Assembly (NCBI GenBank): GCA_023460315.1
Contig: JAEWQO010000063.1
Coordinates: 1 to 64,000 of the forward strand
DNA length: 64,000 nt
Reading direction: 5' to 3'
Origin: Actinomycetes bacterium
GTDB lineage: Bacteria; Actinomycetota; Coriobacteriia; Coriobacteriales; Eggerthellaceae
The notes below the pieces were generated by a model. It was not told the DNA's origin. It did not search any database and saw only the letters and a list, made by a program, of their open reading frames with translations. Positions 56,076 to 64,000 of this stretch are shown here, in pieces (the stretch's first letter is position 1; every line of letters begins with the position of its first letter). A program made the position numbers and the translations under genes.

Positions 56076-57577
56076 GTGGCCACCCCCTCTCTGAACCTGA
56101 GCCCAATCGCCTCGCAAAGATGGCGTTTGCCGACACGGGGTTCTTCCTCCATGTCGGCAACGGTACGCGCCACGGCAAGCGTGCGCATGAGAGCTCGGCC
56201 GCTCATGCCGTTTCCTCGGGCAGCACGCTCAAGAAACAGCTGATCATCCTCAGACATGTCACTTGCACTCACGAGATCGGGAGGTTTGCCGCCCCGCTCG
56301 TCACACCCGGTGCGGGCACGTCTCCACGACGCAAACGTCCGCGCCCGCAGCACCGCCTCTCTCAAGGTGTCCGAACCTGTTCCGGAGCCGGTTTCGAGCA
56401 CTTCGCGAGGAGGGATGCGGCTCACGTCAACATGGATGTCTATGCGGTCCATGAGAGGACCGCCAATCCTGTTTTGATACGAGTTGACCTGCGAAGCGGA
56501 ACACGTGCAGAAAACCTCAGGATCGCCGAAGTAACCGCAAGGACAAGGGTTGGCAGCCGCAATCAGCATGAAGCGCGCGGGAAAGGTGATATTCCCGTCA
56601 GCTCGCGTGATGGTGACGGATCCCGACTCAAGCGGCTGCCGAATACCCTGAAGAACGGAAGATTTAAACTCGGGAAGCTCATCCAAAAACAGTATTCCGT
56701 TGTGCGCAAGAGATATCTCTCCCGGACGAGGAGGCGACCCACCGCCGACCAAGCCTGCCTGACTTGCCGAATGATGAGGACAACGGAAAGGGCGCACGCC
56801 GCCCAGCACGGTTGACAAGTCCTCCCCCGCAACCGAATGAACCTGCGCTGTCTCCAGGACTTCAGCCTCAGTCAAAGGCGGAAGGATAGAGGGCAGCCGC
56901 GAGGCAAGCATGGTCTTTCCCGAACCCGGCGGTCCCATCATGAGCATCCCATGACCGCCTGCAGCCGCAATCTGCAACGCGCGCTTTGCCACCTCGTGCC
57001 CGGAGATATCGGCAAAGTCCATTCCCCTCGCGTCAAGGACAAGCGGCTTTACGAGAACCTTTCCAAACGTGGCCGTTCGAAGATCGCTGAGCGAAGATAT
57101 CGTCCTTTGCTCGAGACCCTCAATCGCCACCAGCCCTTGCGCGTCCCCTGAACAGGCAAGGGCAATGCCAAGCCGGCGCGCGCATGTCGCGTAGGAGAGC
57201 AAGCCGGCAACCGGCCTGACCGCCCCTTCGAGAGACAGCTCACCCACCACCAGCATTCCTTCTGCAACACGTGCGTCAATCTGCTTGGTGGCAGACAAGA
57301 TGCCCACCGCTATAGGCAGGTCGAAGCCCGATCCCGTCTTGCGCAGCGATCCTGGCGCAAGATTCACCACAACTTTGTCATTCGGCATGGCAAAACCACA
57401 GGCTCTCAGTGCTGCGCAAACGCGCTCACGTGCTTCCTGAACAGCCAAATCAGGCATTCCGACGAGAGAAAACCTCGGCACCCCTCTCGACACGGCCACT
57501 TCCACGTCCACCGGCACGGCTTCCACGCCGCGCAAAGTCGCACCGCACACGGTGCACCTTCCATACACCGACGTCAT
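56072..57577 (-). CDS. comM: ComM/YifB family Mg-chelatase-like AAA+ ATPase
   Basis: A 501-residue AAA+ helicase-like protein that aids branch migration in transformation in other bacteria. An N-terminal Lon-like domain (about 1-170) precedes the AAA+ module: GPPGSGKTMLASRLPSILPP (Walker A), the Walker B region GILFLDELPEF, SVTITRADGNITFPARFML, and NPCPCGYFGDPE with CxCS. It is linked by ATGA overlaps to yraN upstream and dprA downstream. Confidence 0.95.
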   Translation of the reverse strand: MTSVYGRCTVCGATLRGVEAVPVDVEVAVSRGVPRFSLVGMPDLAVQEARERVCAALRACGFAMPNDKVVVNLAPGSLRKTGSGFDLPIAVGILSATKQIDARVAEGMLVVGELSLEGAVRPVAGLLSYATCARRLGIALACSGDAQGLVAIEGLEQRTISSLSDLRTATFGKVLVKPLVLDARGMDFADISGHEVAKRALQIAAAGGHGMLMMGPPGSGKTMLASRLPSILPPLTEAEVLETAQVHSVAGEDLSTVLGGVRPFRCPHHSASQAGLVGGGSPPRPGEISLAHNGILFLDELPEFKSSVLQGIRQPLESGSVTITRADGNITFPARFMLIAAANPCPCGYFGDPEVFCTCSASQVNSYQNRIGGPLMDRIDIHVDVSRIPPREVLETGSGTGSDTLREAVLRARTFASWRRARTGCDERGGKPPDLVSASDMSEDDQLFLERAARGNGMSGRALMRTLAVARTVADMEEEPRVGKRHLCEAIGLRFREGVAT

Positions 57578-58116
57578 TGAGCCGAAAAGGCGTTGATGTG
57601 ATGACGGATCATCGCACGGTCAGGAGAAACGACCACCAAAGAGATGATGTCGAAACGCACAGGAACATCAACGACATCGTAGTCTTTGAGGAACTGGACT
57701 GCTATCTGCTCGTACCGGGCACGCTTCGCCTCATCCACGGCTTCGCTCGGCAGGCCTTTGTCACAGTTTGTGCGCGTCTTGACCTCCACGAACACCACGG
57801 TCTCTTCATCTCGAGCGATGATGTCCGCTTCACCGGCATTGCAGGTCCAGTTTCGTTCGACGATGTCATATCCGCGACGTTCGAGAAATCGCGCAGCCGC
57901 ATCCTCTCCACGACGTCCAACGTCCGCATTATGCCCACGCCTCCTCCCAGCATGCTGCGCGGGCTGGCGTTCCAAGCACCCGCTCTCCACCGCACGCGGG
58001 ACCACCGCGCCAGCATGGCCACATCCCTCAGCCCGAGAAAGCTCCGGACCGCTTCGCGCCTTTTTGTCTCCATCGTCTTCCGGACATGCTTGCAGTGACA
58101 CTGCTGTTCCATCCAT
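57574..58116 (-). CDS. YraN/UPF0102 family nuclease-like protein
   Basis: A 180-residue protein. The last ~115 residues are the YraN domain, a restriction-endonuclease-like fold: GRRGEDAAARFLERRGYDIVERN, GEADIIARDEETVVFVEVKTR (the D-ExK-type catalytic set) and RFDIISLVV. The first ~65 residues are a Cys/Arg-rich extension not seen in the family. The ATG at 58116 has AAAGGGG at good spacing; a TTG frame to 58143 is possible. It overlaps comM by four bases. Confidence 0.88.
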   Translation of the reverse strand: MDGTAVSLQACPEDDGDKKARSGPELSRAEGCGHAGAVVPRAVESGCLERQPAQHAGRRRGHNADVGRRGEDAAARFLERRGYDIVERNWTCNAGEADIIARDEETVVFVEVKTRTNCDKGLPSEAVDEAKRARYEQIAVQFLKDYDVVDVPVRFDIISLVVVSPDRAMIRHHINAFSAQ

Positions 58117-58313
58117 GGCTGGTTGCCCCTTTCTCACGTGCAACCATCATAGAGTGGAGTTCAAGCGAGCAGCCTGCACATATCCAGCAGATCCCTCCCC
58201 TCGATCTCCCGCAGATCCAGCAGTTTTCCAGCACAAGGACAAGGCCGATCAAGCGCTGTTCGAAGGTGAGGCGGTTTGGAGTTGGAATGAAGAGAGGGGC
58301 GCTCCGCCCAGAA

Positions 58314-59102
58314 TCAGAACAGGGTAGGTTGCGTGAAAGCCGTGCAGAACGTTGCCCGATGCAGAGGGGTCAAGCCAAACCGTTTGATGGCCTCGATATG
58401 AGCTGCGGTTGCATATCCCTTGCAGGCGTCAAACCCATATTCGGGATACTCCTCGGCATAACGGCACATGAGGGCATCGCGGTCAACCTTCGCAACGATG
58501 GATGCCGCCGCGATGGAAGCGCAGAGGCCATCCCCCTTGATGACGTTCACTTCTCGCTTGTCAAGGTGAAGGGGGTTGCCGTCAAGCAAAATCACATCGG
58601 GATGAATTCCCAAAGACTCGATATGCGAAACGGCACGTCGAAAGGCACTGGTCAAGGATGCCGTCATGCCGCATGCATCCAACGTTTCCGCTTCAATATA
58701 CTCAACCGTCCATGCGCGGGAAACGCGTCTGATCTCTTCCGCAATGCGCTCGCGCTCGTCTGGTTTCACCTGTTTTGAGTCATTGAGACCGGGAATAACC
58801 GGATCAGGAGGCAAAACCACGGCACCGACTGCCAGAGGACCAGCCAAAGGACCCCGCCCAACTTCGTCCAACCCAACGATGACGCCCTTGCCGCGACCTT
58901 CGGCAAGCGTGCGCTCATACGAGTACATCGCAGCAAGACGAGCACGTTCCGTCGCCTCCGCCTCAAGCCTCCGGCGTGCCGTATGGAGGGCAGCCTGCAC
59001 CCCTTTGCGGGTGTCCGCCATCAAAGATCGTTCGAGAACGGCAAACTCCCGTTCGTCCGCGCGCTGGAGTCGAGCCTTGATTTCAGCAGCAGTTGGTTCC
59101 AT
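58314..59102 (-). CDS. rnhB: Ribonuclease HII
   Basis: A 262-residue enzyme that removes ribonucleotides from DNA. Catalytic acids lie in VGLDEVGRGPLAGPL (Asp-Glu), ILLDGNPL (Asp) and SIVAKVDRDALM (Asp), with the tyrosine in CKGYATAAHIEAI. A ~70-residue helical N-terminal extension precedes the catalytic core, as in several Gram-positive enzymes. AAGGGAAGGG precedes the ATG. yraN follows after 197 bases. Confidence 0.95.
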   Translation of the reverse strand: MEPTAAEIKARLQRADEREFAVLERSLMADTRKGVQAALHTARRRLEAEATERARLAAMYSYERTLAEGRGKGVIVGLDEVGRGPLAGPLAVGAVVLPPDPVIPGLNDSKQVKPDERERIAEEIRRVSRAWTVEYIEAETLDACGMTASLTSAFRRAVSHIESLGIHPDVILLDGNPLHLDKREVNVIKGDGLCASIAAASIVAKVDRDALMCRYAEEYPEYGFDACKGYATAAHIEAIKRFGLTPLHRATFCTAFTQPTLF

Positions 59103-59255
59103 GTCGAGCCCTTCCCTTCCCGTCAAACGCGCGCACGTCACAATCTCAGAGAGAAACGGCAGGGGGACGGCATCGTGAACCACGCACGCACAACGCACCA
59201 GCTCAAAAGACAGGAAACCACCAAGAACTCGAGATCCGAAACCACTTCTCATGCA

Positions 59256-59284
59256 TAAAAAAAGGCGGCTCGGAGCCGCCCTTT
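59256..59284 (-). terminator. Terminator of rplS
   Basis: GGCGGCT and AGCCGCC form a stable 7-bp stem with a 3-base loop on the minus strand, followed by TTTTTTT, directly after the rplS stop. Confidence 0.9.
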
Positions 59285-59286
59285 CT

Positions 59287-59634
59287 TTATCTGAAGGATT
59301 TTTCTTTGATCTTTGCGGCTTTTCCGACCTTCTTGCGCAGATAGTAGAGCTTGGCGCGGCGGACAGCTCCCTTTCGAACGACCTCGATCTTCTCAATTTT
59401 GGGAGAATGCACAGGAAACGTGCGCTCAACCCCAATGGAAAAGCTGATCTTCCGGACGGTGAAGGTCTCACGGCTCGAAGCGCCCGAACGGCGGATGACA
59501 TCGCCTTGGAACACCTGGATACGCTCGCGACTACCCTCGGTGATGCGATAGTGAACCTTCACATTATCACCCACGTGAAAATCAGGAATATCTTGTTTGA
59601 TCTGCTGTTGCTCAATAGCGCGAATAATATCCAT
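59287..59634 (-). CDS. rplS: Large ribosomal subunit protein bL19
   Basis: A 115-residue ribosomal protein. Core: [54 protein letters not shown] and [18 protein letters not shown]. Full length. It has a consensus-like promoter (59700-59728), a ~60-base leader and its own terminator. Confidence 0.97.
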   Translation of the reverse strand: MDIIRAIEQQQIKQDIPDFHVGDNVKVHYRITEGSRERIQVFQGDVIRRSGASSRETFTVRKISFSIGVERTFPVHSPKIEKIEVVRKGAVRRAKLYYLRKKVGKAAKIKEKSFR

Positions 59635-59699
59635 GTTCGTTTCCTACTCTATGTTCAATAACGCTCTATAACGTTGCCTGTGGAAAGACACGATTTGAA

Positions 59700-59728
59700 A
59701 TTATACCTCCAACACGTGTACCATGCAA
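59700..59728 (-). promoter_or_regulatory. Promoter of rplS
   Basis: TTGCAT (59723-59728) and TATAAT (59700-59705) on the minus strand are exactly 17 bases apart, giving a start near 59693. Confidence 0.8.
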
Positions 59729-59789
59729 GGAAAAGAAGACGCTCTTTTGCCTTTACGGCAAAAACCTCAAGAACCTTTGAACGGGACGA

Positions 59790-60122
59790 TCAAAAAAAGC
59801 TCAACACGGCATAGGCAGCACAGCCGGACACCGCACACCATACCAGCGATTTCGTCTTCCACGCAACGACAACCACGACAGCCGCAGCCACCAGCGGAGC
59901 CGCCGCGGGCCAAAGCCCCGCGTCAAACATTCCCGGTGAAAGCAGGTCATTCGCCACGAGCGCCGAAAATGCCGCCGGCGGTATGAAACCGAGCGCCCGC
60001 TCGACCCCTTCAGGAAGCTGCCTTCCCTTCAAAAGAAGCAGCGGAACGACGCGACAGGCGAGCATCGTTGCCGCACAGCAGACCAACACTACAAGGAAAT
60101 CGCCCCACCCCATCACGATCAC
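59790..60122 (-). CDS. azlD: AzlD family branched-chain amino acid exporter small subunit
   Basis: A 110-residue membrane protein with about four hydrophobic segments. RVVPLLLLKGRQLPEGVERALGF and IPPAAFSALVANDL match AzlD. With AzlC it exports branched-chain amino acids in related systems. The GTG at 60122 overlaps the azlC stop (GTGA); an ATG three codons later (60113) is equally possible. Confidence 0.88.
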   Translation of the reverse strand: MIVMGWGDFLVVLVCCAATMLACRVVPLLLLKGRQLPEGVERALGFIPPAAFSALVANDLLSPGMFDAGLWPAAAPLVAAAVVVVVAWKTKSLVWCAVSGCAAYAVLSFF

Positions 60123-60811
60123 AAGCCTCGGCGCGCGCGAAGACACGAAAAGGTCAAAGCCCCAGCGACACCCAAAAGCGCACCGATGAGAATGGCAGGA
60201 CCCTCCAGGCCAACATATTTGCACACAAAAACGCCGACCGCGGCAACGACGATCGACACTGCGTTGGCGATCTCCATCTTCTGGGAGACAAGAAGACAGA
60301 TGAATATGGACGTCATGGCAAACGAGGCAATGGCGAGAGGAACCCCCACGGCGTTTCCCACCAGCACGCCGACGACATTCGAAAGGGTCCAAGACGCCTG
60401 AGAAAACAGGTTGACGCCCGTCGCACGGCCAACCGACCAATCCCCCGCTGCGAACCTGGCCGTGTTCACGCCATAGCTTTCGTCGGTCACCGTGGCTGCA
60501 AACAAAAACGCGAGACGTTTCTTCACCCGTTCGCACCTCGGCGCAAAGGATGCCGCATAGAGCATCTGTCGCGCATTGACGAGCGACACGCTCGCAACGA
60601 TGGAAGCAAGGGGCGACCCGACAAGCCACATGTTCGGTATCATGAACTGACCAGCCCCCGAATAGAACAGCACCGACAGAAGCAAGACCTGCAGCGCATC
60701 AAGCCCGATCGATGCCGACAGAATGCCGCAAGGCACGCCGATGGCAACATATCCCAGCATAATGGGCGTTGCAGCCGAAAAAGATTGTCGTATGTGATCC
60801 CTCGCAAGCAT
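60119..60811 (-). CDS. azlC: AzlC family branched-chain amino acid exporter large subunit
   Basis: A 230-residue membrane protein with six to seven helices. Visible: VAIGVPCGILSASIGLDALQ, SVLFYSGAGQFM, SLVNARQMLYAASFAP, and TDESYGVN. The ATG at 60811 lies 3 bases after the transcription start predicted from a consensus promoter, so the azlCD message is almost leaderless and lacks a ribosome site upstream. Confidence 0.9.
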   Translation of the reverse strand: MLARDHIRQSFSAATPIMLGYVAIGVPCGILSASIGLDALQVLLLSVLFYSGAGQFMIPNMWLVGSPLASIVASVSLVNARQMLYAASFAPRCERVKKRLAFLFAATVTDESYGVNTARFAAGDWSVGRATGVNLFSQASWTLSNVVGVLVGNAVGVPLAIASFAMTSIFICLLVSQKMEIANAVSIVVAAVGVFVCKYVGLEGPAILIGALLGVAGALTFSCLRARRGL

Positions 60812-60820
60812 AGACAGTCG

Positions 60821-60848
60821 ATTATACCGGCTCTGCGCTTCTATGCAA
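60821..60848 (-). promoter_or_regulatory. Promoter of azlCD (nearly leaderless)
   Basis: TTGCAT (60843-60848) and TATAAT (60821-60826) on the minus strand are 16 bases apart; the start near 60814 is three bases from the ATG at 60811. Confidence 0.7.
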
Positions 60849-60932
60849 GCAGAAGCGACACGTCACTGAATCCAAGTCTCGAATTCATGGCCCCGTGCGG
60901 TGCACCTGCCCGATTCACTGCGCTCACCTTGT

Positions 60933-61976
60933 TCAATACTGCAACGAGTGAGGAATGAAGAGATCCTGGTAGACGCTCTTTGCATAGCGGTCCGTCATGC
61001 CGGCAATGTAGTCAGTCACCGCCCGCAGGCTATCGCCTTCAGAAATGGCCCGGTATTCGTCGGGGACTTCGTCGAGATGCTCGATATAATATTCAAACAA
61101 CTCGTTGATGAGGTGCATCGCCTTCCTGACTTCAGCCATGACGACAGCCGACGTGTACACGCGGTCAAACAAGAACGAACGCAGTTCCATCATGGCAGAC
61201 CAAACCGCAGCGCTCATGCAGATGTCGTCCGTAGCTGCAGAGGTCTCCACCATGTCAAGCACAAGCGTCTCAATTCGTGAGGAATGGTCGGGGCCGAGAA
61301 CGGCATGCGTCGTGTCCGGGAGGTCGGCTTCCGAAAGGATGCCCGCGCGCATGGCGTCATCGATATCATGGTTGACGTAGGCAATGCGGTCCGCCGTTCC
61401 CACAACGCGCCCCTCCAGCGTCTCGGCACGGAGGTCGCCGGTATGACAATAGATGCCGTCTCGCACCTCCGCCGTCAGATTGAGCCCTTTTCCGCCATTT
61501 TCGATGACTTCGACAACACGCAAACTCTGCTCATTGTGACGGTAGAGGCCCGCAGCGCGGGACGACGCAGGATCGATCCCGCGGTGCCGCGCGAGGCATT
61601 GGGCCAGAGCATCCTCGCCCGTGTGTCCAAAGGGGGTATGCCCCAGGTCATGTCCGAGGGATATAGCCTCAGTGAGATCTTCGTTCAGCCCCAAGCCCCT
61701 TGCGATCGTCCTCGCTATCTGAGCCACCTCGAGCGTGTGCGTAAGACGCGTTCTGAAATGGTCGCCTTCGGCCGCAAGGAAAACCTGCGTCTTGTGGGAG
61801 AGCCGCCGAAATGATTTCGTGTGAAGAATCTTGTCGCGATCACGTTGATAGTCGTTTCGCAGGATGTCGGGTTCAGCGGAGCGGGCACGTCCCTCGCTCT
61901 CATCGGAAAGAGAGGCGTCCTCGGCCAATCTCTCATGCTCGAGCTGTTCCTGGTCTTCCCGATAGACGATGCGCAT
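60933..61976 (-). CDS. dgt: dGTPase-like HD-domain phosphohydrolase
   Basis: A 347-residue HD enzyme. HD residues are in RTRLTHTLEVAQIA (His), SLGHDLGHTPFGHTGE (His-Asp) and AYVNHDID (Asp). The N-terminal ILHTKSFRRLSHKTQVF is the nucleotide-binding stretch of deoxyguanosinetriphosphate triphosphohydrolases. The length suits the short, dNTPase-like type; substrate preference cannot be read from sequence. GAAGGGAG precedes the ATG. mtnA lies 65 bases upstream on the same strand. Confidence 0.93.
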   Translation of the reverse strand: MRIVYREDQEQLEHERLAEDASLSDESEGRARSAEPDILRNDYQRDRDKILHTKSFRRLSHKTQVFLAAEGDHFRTRLTHTLEVAQIARTIARGLGLNEDLTEAISLGHDLGHTPFGHTGEDALAQCLARHRGIDPASSRAAGLYRHNEQSLRVVEVIENGGKGLNLTAEVRDGIYCHTGDLRAETLEGRVVGTADRIAYVNHDIDDAMRAGILSEADLPDTTHAVLGPDHSSRIETLVLDMVETSAATDDICMSAAVWSAMMELRSFLFDRVYTSAVVMAEVRKAMHLINELFEYYIEHLDEVPDEYRAISEGDSLRAVTDYIAGMTDRYAKSVYQDLFIPHSLQY

Positions 61977-62041
61977 GCCAAACTCCCTTCAAACCGTACA
62001 ACGGCCACCGCACCCGAACCCCATCCCGCCTCAGTGTACCA

Positions 62042-63142
62042 TCAGGAGGGCGCACCCCTCAGCCCATCAGAGAGTTCGGCGGGCAGAAACACTCCTCGCT
62101 CAGTCACAATGCCTGTGATGAGCTCGGCAGGCGTCACGTCAAAGGCTGGATTCCACACGGAAACCCCCTGGGGCAAGTCTGCCGCCACTTCGGCAGGATC
62201 ACGTTCCTCGATGGGAATCTGCCCGCCATGATCGAGAGACAGGTCAACCGTTGAGATAGGGGCAGCAACGTAAAACGGGATGCCGTGATGGCGGGCGAGC
62301 ACGGCGACACCGTACGTGCCTATCTTGTTTGCCACGTCCCCGTTTGCGCAAATCCGGTCGGCACCCACCAGCACGGCATCAACCTTTCCACCGGCCATCA
62401 GGCTTGCAGCCATGTTGTCGCATATGAGGGTAACGGGAATCCCGACCTGCGCGAGTTCCCACGTCGTGAGCCGGGCTCCTTGGCCGACAGGCCGCGTCTC
62501 GTCCGCATACACGCGCGCGATCTTGCCCTTCTCGGCAGCTGCGTACACAATTCCAAGGGCAGTTCCGAAAAACGCGGTGGCAAGGCTGCCCGCATTGCAA
62601 TGGGTGAGGACACAGGCTCCGGGTGCGAGAAGGGGCTCCCCGAAGGCCCCAATGGCACGGTTGACCTCTTCGTCCTCAGCCTCCATGCGTTTGACGCATG
62701 TAAAGAGGGCATCGGTGAGGGCCGAACGGTCAGTTCCCTCTTCCGCCATGCGGTGAACGAGGGATCTGACCCGCTCGACAGCCCAAGAGAGATTGATGGC
62801 CGTTGGACGCGCATGGGAAACTTCATCAGAAACAGAATCGAAGGAATCCCGATATGAGCAGTCAACCCGCAGATCTCCCTGCATTCCCCTCGATTTCCCC
62901 GATGCCCAAAGAACAAGTGCGGCAGCACCCGAAACCCCAATCGCCGGAGCCCCGCGGACTTCGAGTGACTTGATTGCCTGCAAGACCCTGAACCAGTCTT
63001 CCGTCTCGATGCGAACGAGAGCACCGGGCAGCTTCGTCTGGTCCACGAACGAGAAGAATATCCGATCGTCGATGCCTCTGCTCAAGTCAATCGTACGAGG
63101 AAGGTTTTCAAGACGAATTCCTTTCCTCCCTTGACAATCCAT
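62042..63142 (-). CDS. mtnA: S-methyl-5-thioribose-1-phosphate isomerase
   Basis: A 366-residue isomerase of the methionine-salvage / methylthioadenosine-disposal pathway. Visible: VRGAPAIGVSGAAALV, LTHCNAGSLATAFFGTALG (catalytic Cys), ADETRPVGQGARLT, VLVGADRICANGDVANKIGTYG (catalytic Asp) and PFYVAAPISTVD. It resembles eIF2B-alpha subunits, but the Cys and Asp favour MtnA. GGAAAGGAAGG precedes the ATG. No other mtn gene is in the window. Confidence 0.94.
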   Translation of the reverse strand: MDCQGRKGIRLENLPRTIDLSRGIDDRIFFSFVDQTKLPGALVRIETEDWFRVLQAIKSLEVRGAPAIGVSGAAALVLWASGKSRGMQGDLRVDCSYRDSFDSVSDEVSHARPTAINLSWAVERVRSLVHRMAEEGTDRSALTDALFTCVKRMEAEDEEVNRAIGAFGEPLLAPGACVLTHCNAGSLATAFFGTALGIVYAAAEKGKIARVYADETRPVGQGARLTTWELAQVGIPVTLICDNMAASLMAGGKVDAVLVGADRICANGDVANKIGTYGVAVLARHHGIPFYVAAPISTVDLSLDHGGQIPIEERDPAEVAADLPQGVSVWNPAFDVTPAELITGIVTERGVFLPAELSDGLRGAPS

Positions 63143-63392
63143 CGCGCCTTCCTTTCCGCTTTTCCCTCCATTCTACCTCACCGATCGAGCGCTGAGCATC
63201 GCGTCGCTGCCAGGGCCACGCAGAATGAAGATTTTCTCACGTACAATCCGAATCCCCCTGGACGGCGCGGAGGCGGTTCTGGGTGACCGCATCATGACGA
63301 TTCCAGGACGAGCCGCCCATCAAAGGTATCGTCTTTGCTGTTCCCGCGACTGAGGAATGTCCGTCTTGCCCGTTTTGAAAGGACCGATCGCC

Positions 63393-64000
63393 ATGGATCA
63401 CGACACCGTCCCATCACCTGCAAAGAGCATGCAGGGCGAACGGCCATCCGAGATGCACGCACAGTCTCCGAGGCCATGGCACACATGGCCGGCCGAAGAC
63501 GTCATTGTCGCGCTTCATACCTCCGCAGCCGGCCTTTCCTCCGAAGACGCGCGGGCGCGGCTGGACGAAGTGGGAGCCAACGAGATCAGGGCAGCCCCTC
63601 CAAAATCGCTCACTGCCATGGTGCGGGAGCAGGTGACCGACCCCCTCGTCCTCATTCTGCTTGTGGCAGCCATCCTGTCAGCTCTGCTGGGCGAGTGGGC
63701 CGAAGCGGGCATTATTTTTGCCATTGTCGTCGTGAATGCGACCATCGGGATCGTGCAAGAGAGAAAGGCCCAGTCATCGCTCGAAGCGCTGCGCACCATG
63801 AGCGCGCCGTCCGCCCAAGTCATCCGTGGAGGAATCGAAGAGATTCTTCCCGCGCACGAACTGGTTCCAGGGGATCTGGTCATGCTGCATGACGGCAGCA
63901 TGGTCCCCGCCGACCTCCGCCTCTTGCACACTTGGAGCCTCCGGGTGCAAGAGGCCGCGCTCACCGGCGAATCGGTGCCCGTTGAGAAAGACGCCCATGC
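63393..64000 (+). CDS. P-type cation-transporting ATPase, N-terminal part (cut by window end)
   Basis: The frame stays open from the ATG at 63393 to the window edge (202 codons). A polar ~45-residue start leads into the cation ATPase N-terminal domain (LSSEDARARLDEVGANEI). Two membrane helices (about 80-118, LVLILLVAAILSALLG) and the actuator domain with VPADLRLL and EAALTGESVPVEKD (TGES loop) follow. This pattern is that of P2-type Ca2+/Mn2+ or other cation pumps. The phosphorylation site lies beyond the window. GAAAGGACC precedes the ATG. It is divergent from mtnA over 250 bases, in which I see no further gene. Confidence 0.88.
   Translation, partial: MDHDTVPSPAKSMQGERPSEMHAQSPRPWHTWPAEDVIVALHTSAAGLSSEDARARLDEVGANEIRAAPPKSLTAMVREQVTDPLVLILLVAAILSALLGEWAEAGIIFAIVVVNATIGIVQERKAQSSLEALRTMSAPSAQVIRGGIEEILPAHELVPGDLVMLHDGSMVPADLRLLHTWSLRVQEAALTGESVPVEKDAH

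Noticed and set aside
58144..58313. Short direct repeats (CTGCTGGAT) between rnhB and yraN
   Set aside because: Only two short copies, no symmetry or gene context that would give them a role.

Overview
The window reads as a chromosomal segment of a fairly GC-rich Gram-positive actinomycete. Bacterial-type housekeeping genes are densely packed, often overlapping by 1-22 bases, and GTG and TTG starts are common. The gene order rapZ-yvcK-whiA-gap-pgk-tpiA-gpmI-secG, a GlcNAc/Galf-type surface sugar gene (glf), a coproporphyrin-type ferrochelatase, and a fermentative pta/ackA pair with an NADP-type glutamate dehydrogenase suggest a fermentative member of Coriobacteriia (Eggerthellaceae-like). That placement is an inference from gene content, not a computed phylogeny.

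Positions 1-5187 are the right part of an integrated mobile element whose left end is outside the window. It ends beside a tRNA-Pro gene. From the right it holds a tyrosine integrase butt-joined to an AT-rich zinc-finger protein gene and, divergent from these, a leftward module: an excisionase-like HTH protein, a 62-residue protein, a winged-helix protein, a DnaB-like ATPase and a coiled-coil protein. Three identical palindromes and a related hairpin lie between the winged-helix and ATPase genes and look like a replication or control locus.

Positions 5188-31100 are core metabolism and maintenance: coaBC and coaX (coenzyme A), hemH, lspA/rluD/ileS, degV, dinB, a HisC-like aminotransferase homologue that has lost its PLP-binding residues, an OPT transporter, GT2/glf, convergent pta and ackA, xseA/xseB, a YugP-type peptidase, rnd, a lipid-kinase-like gene and terC. 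The terC leader carries a convincing yybP-ykoY manganese riboswitch with a mutually exclusive terminator.

Positions 31217-33916 hold a tRNA cluster (Gly, Cys, Gly, Val, then Leu) with a HAD hydrolase and a CDF transporter. Positions 33984-44479 are the glycolytic and regulatory block (secG, gpmI, tpiA, pgk, gap, whiA, yvcK, rapZ, uvrC).

Positions 44660-64000 carry gdhA, a membrane-anchored protein with a Ser/Asp/Thr-rich linker, GNAT and EamA proteins, uvrA with a LexA-like site upstream, a YgbA_NO protein, the xerC-trmFO-dprA-comM-yraN-rnhB-rplS block, azlCD, dgt, mtnA, and the start of a P-type cation ATPase cut by the window edge.

Several promoters sit so close to the start codon (uvrC, azlC, rnd, the linker protein) that leaderless or nearly leaderless mRNAs are predicted. 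The strongest points for follow-up are the HisC-like pseudoenzyme, the palindrome locus of the mobile element, the zinc-finger/integrase pair, and the set of leaderless promoters.
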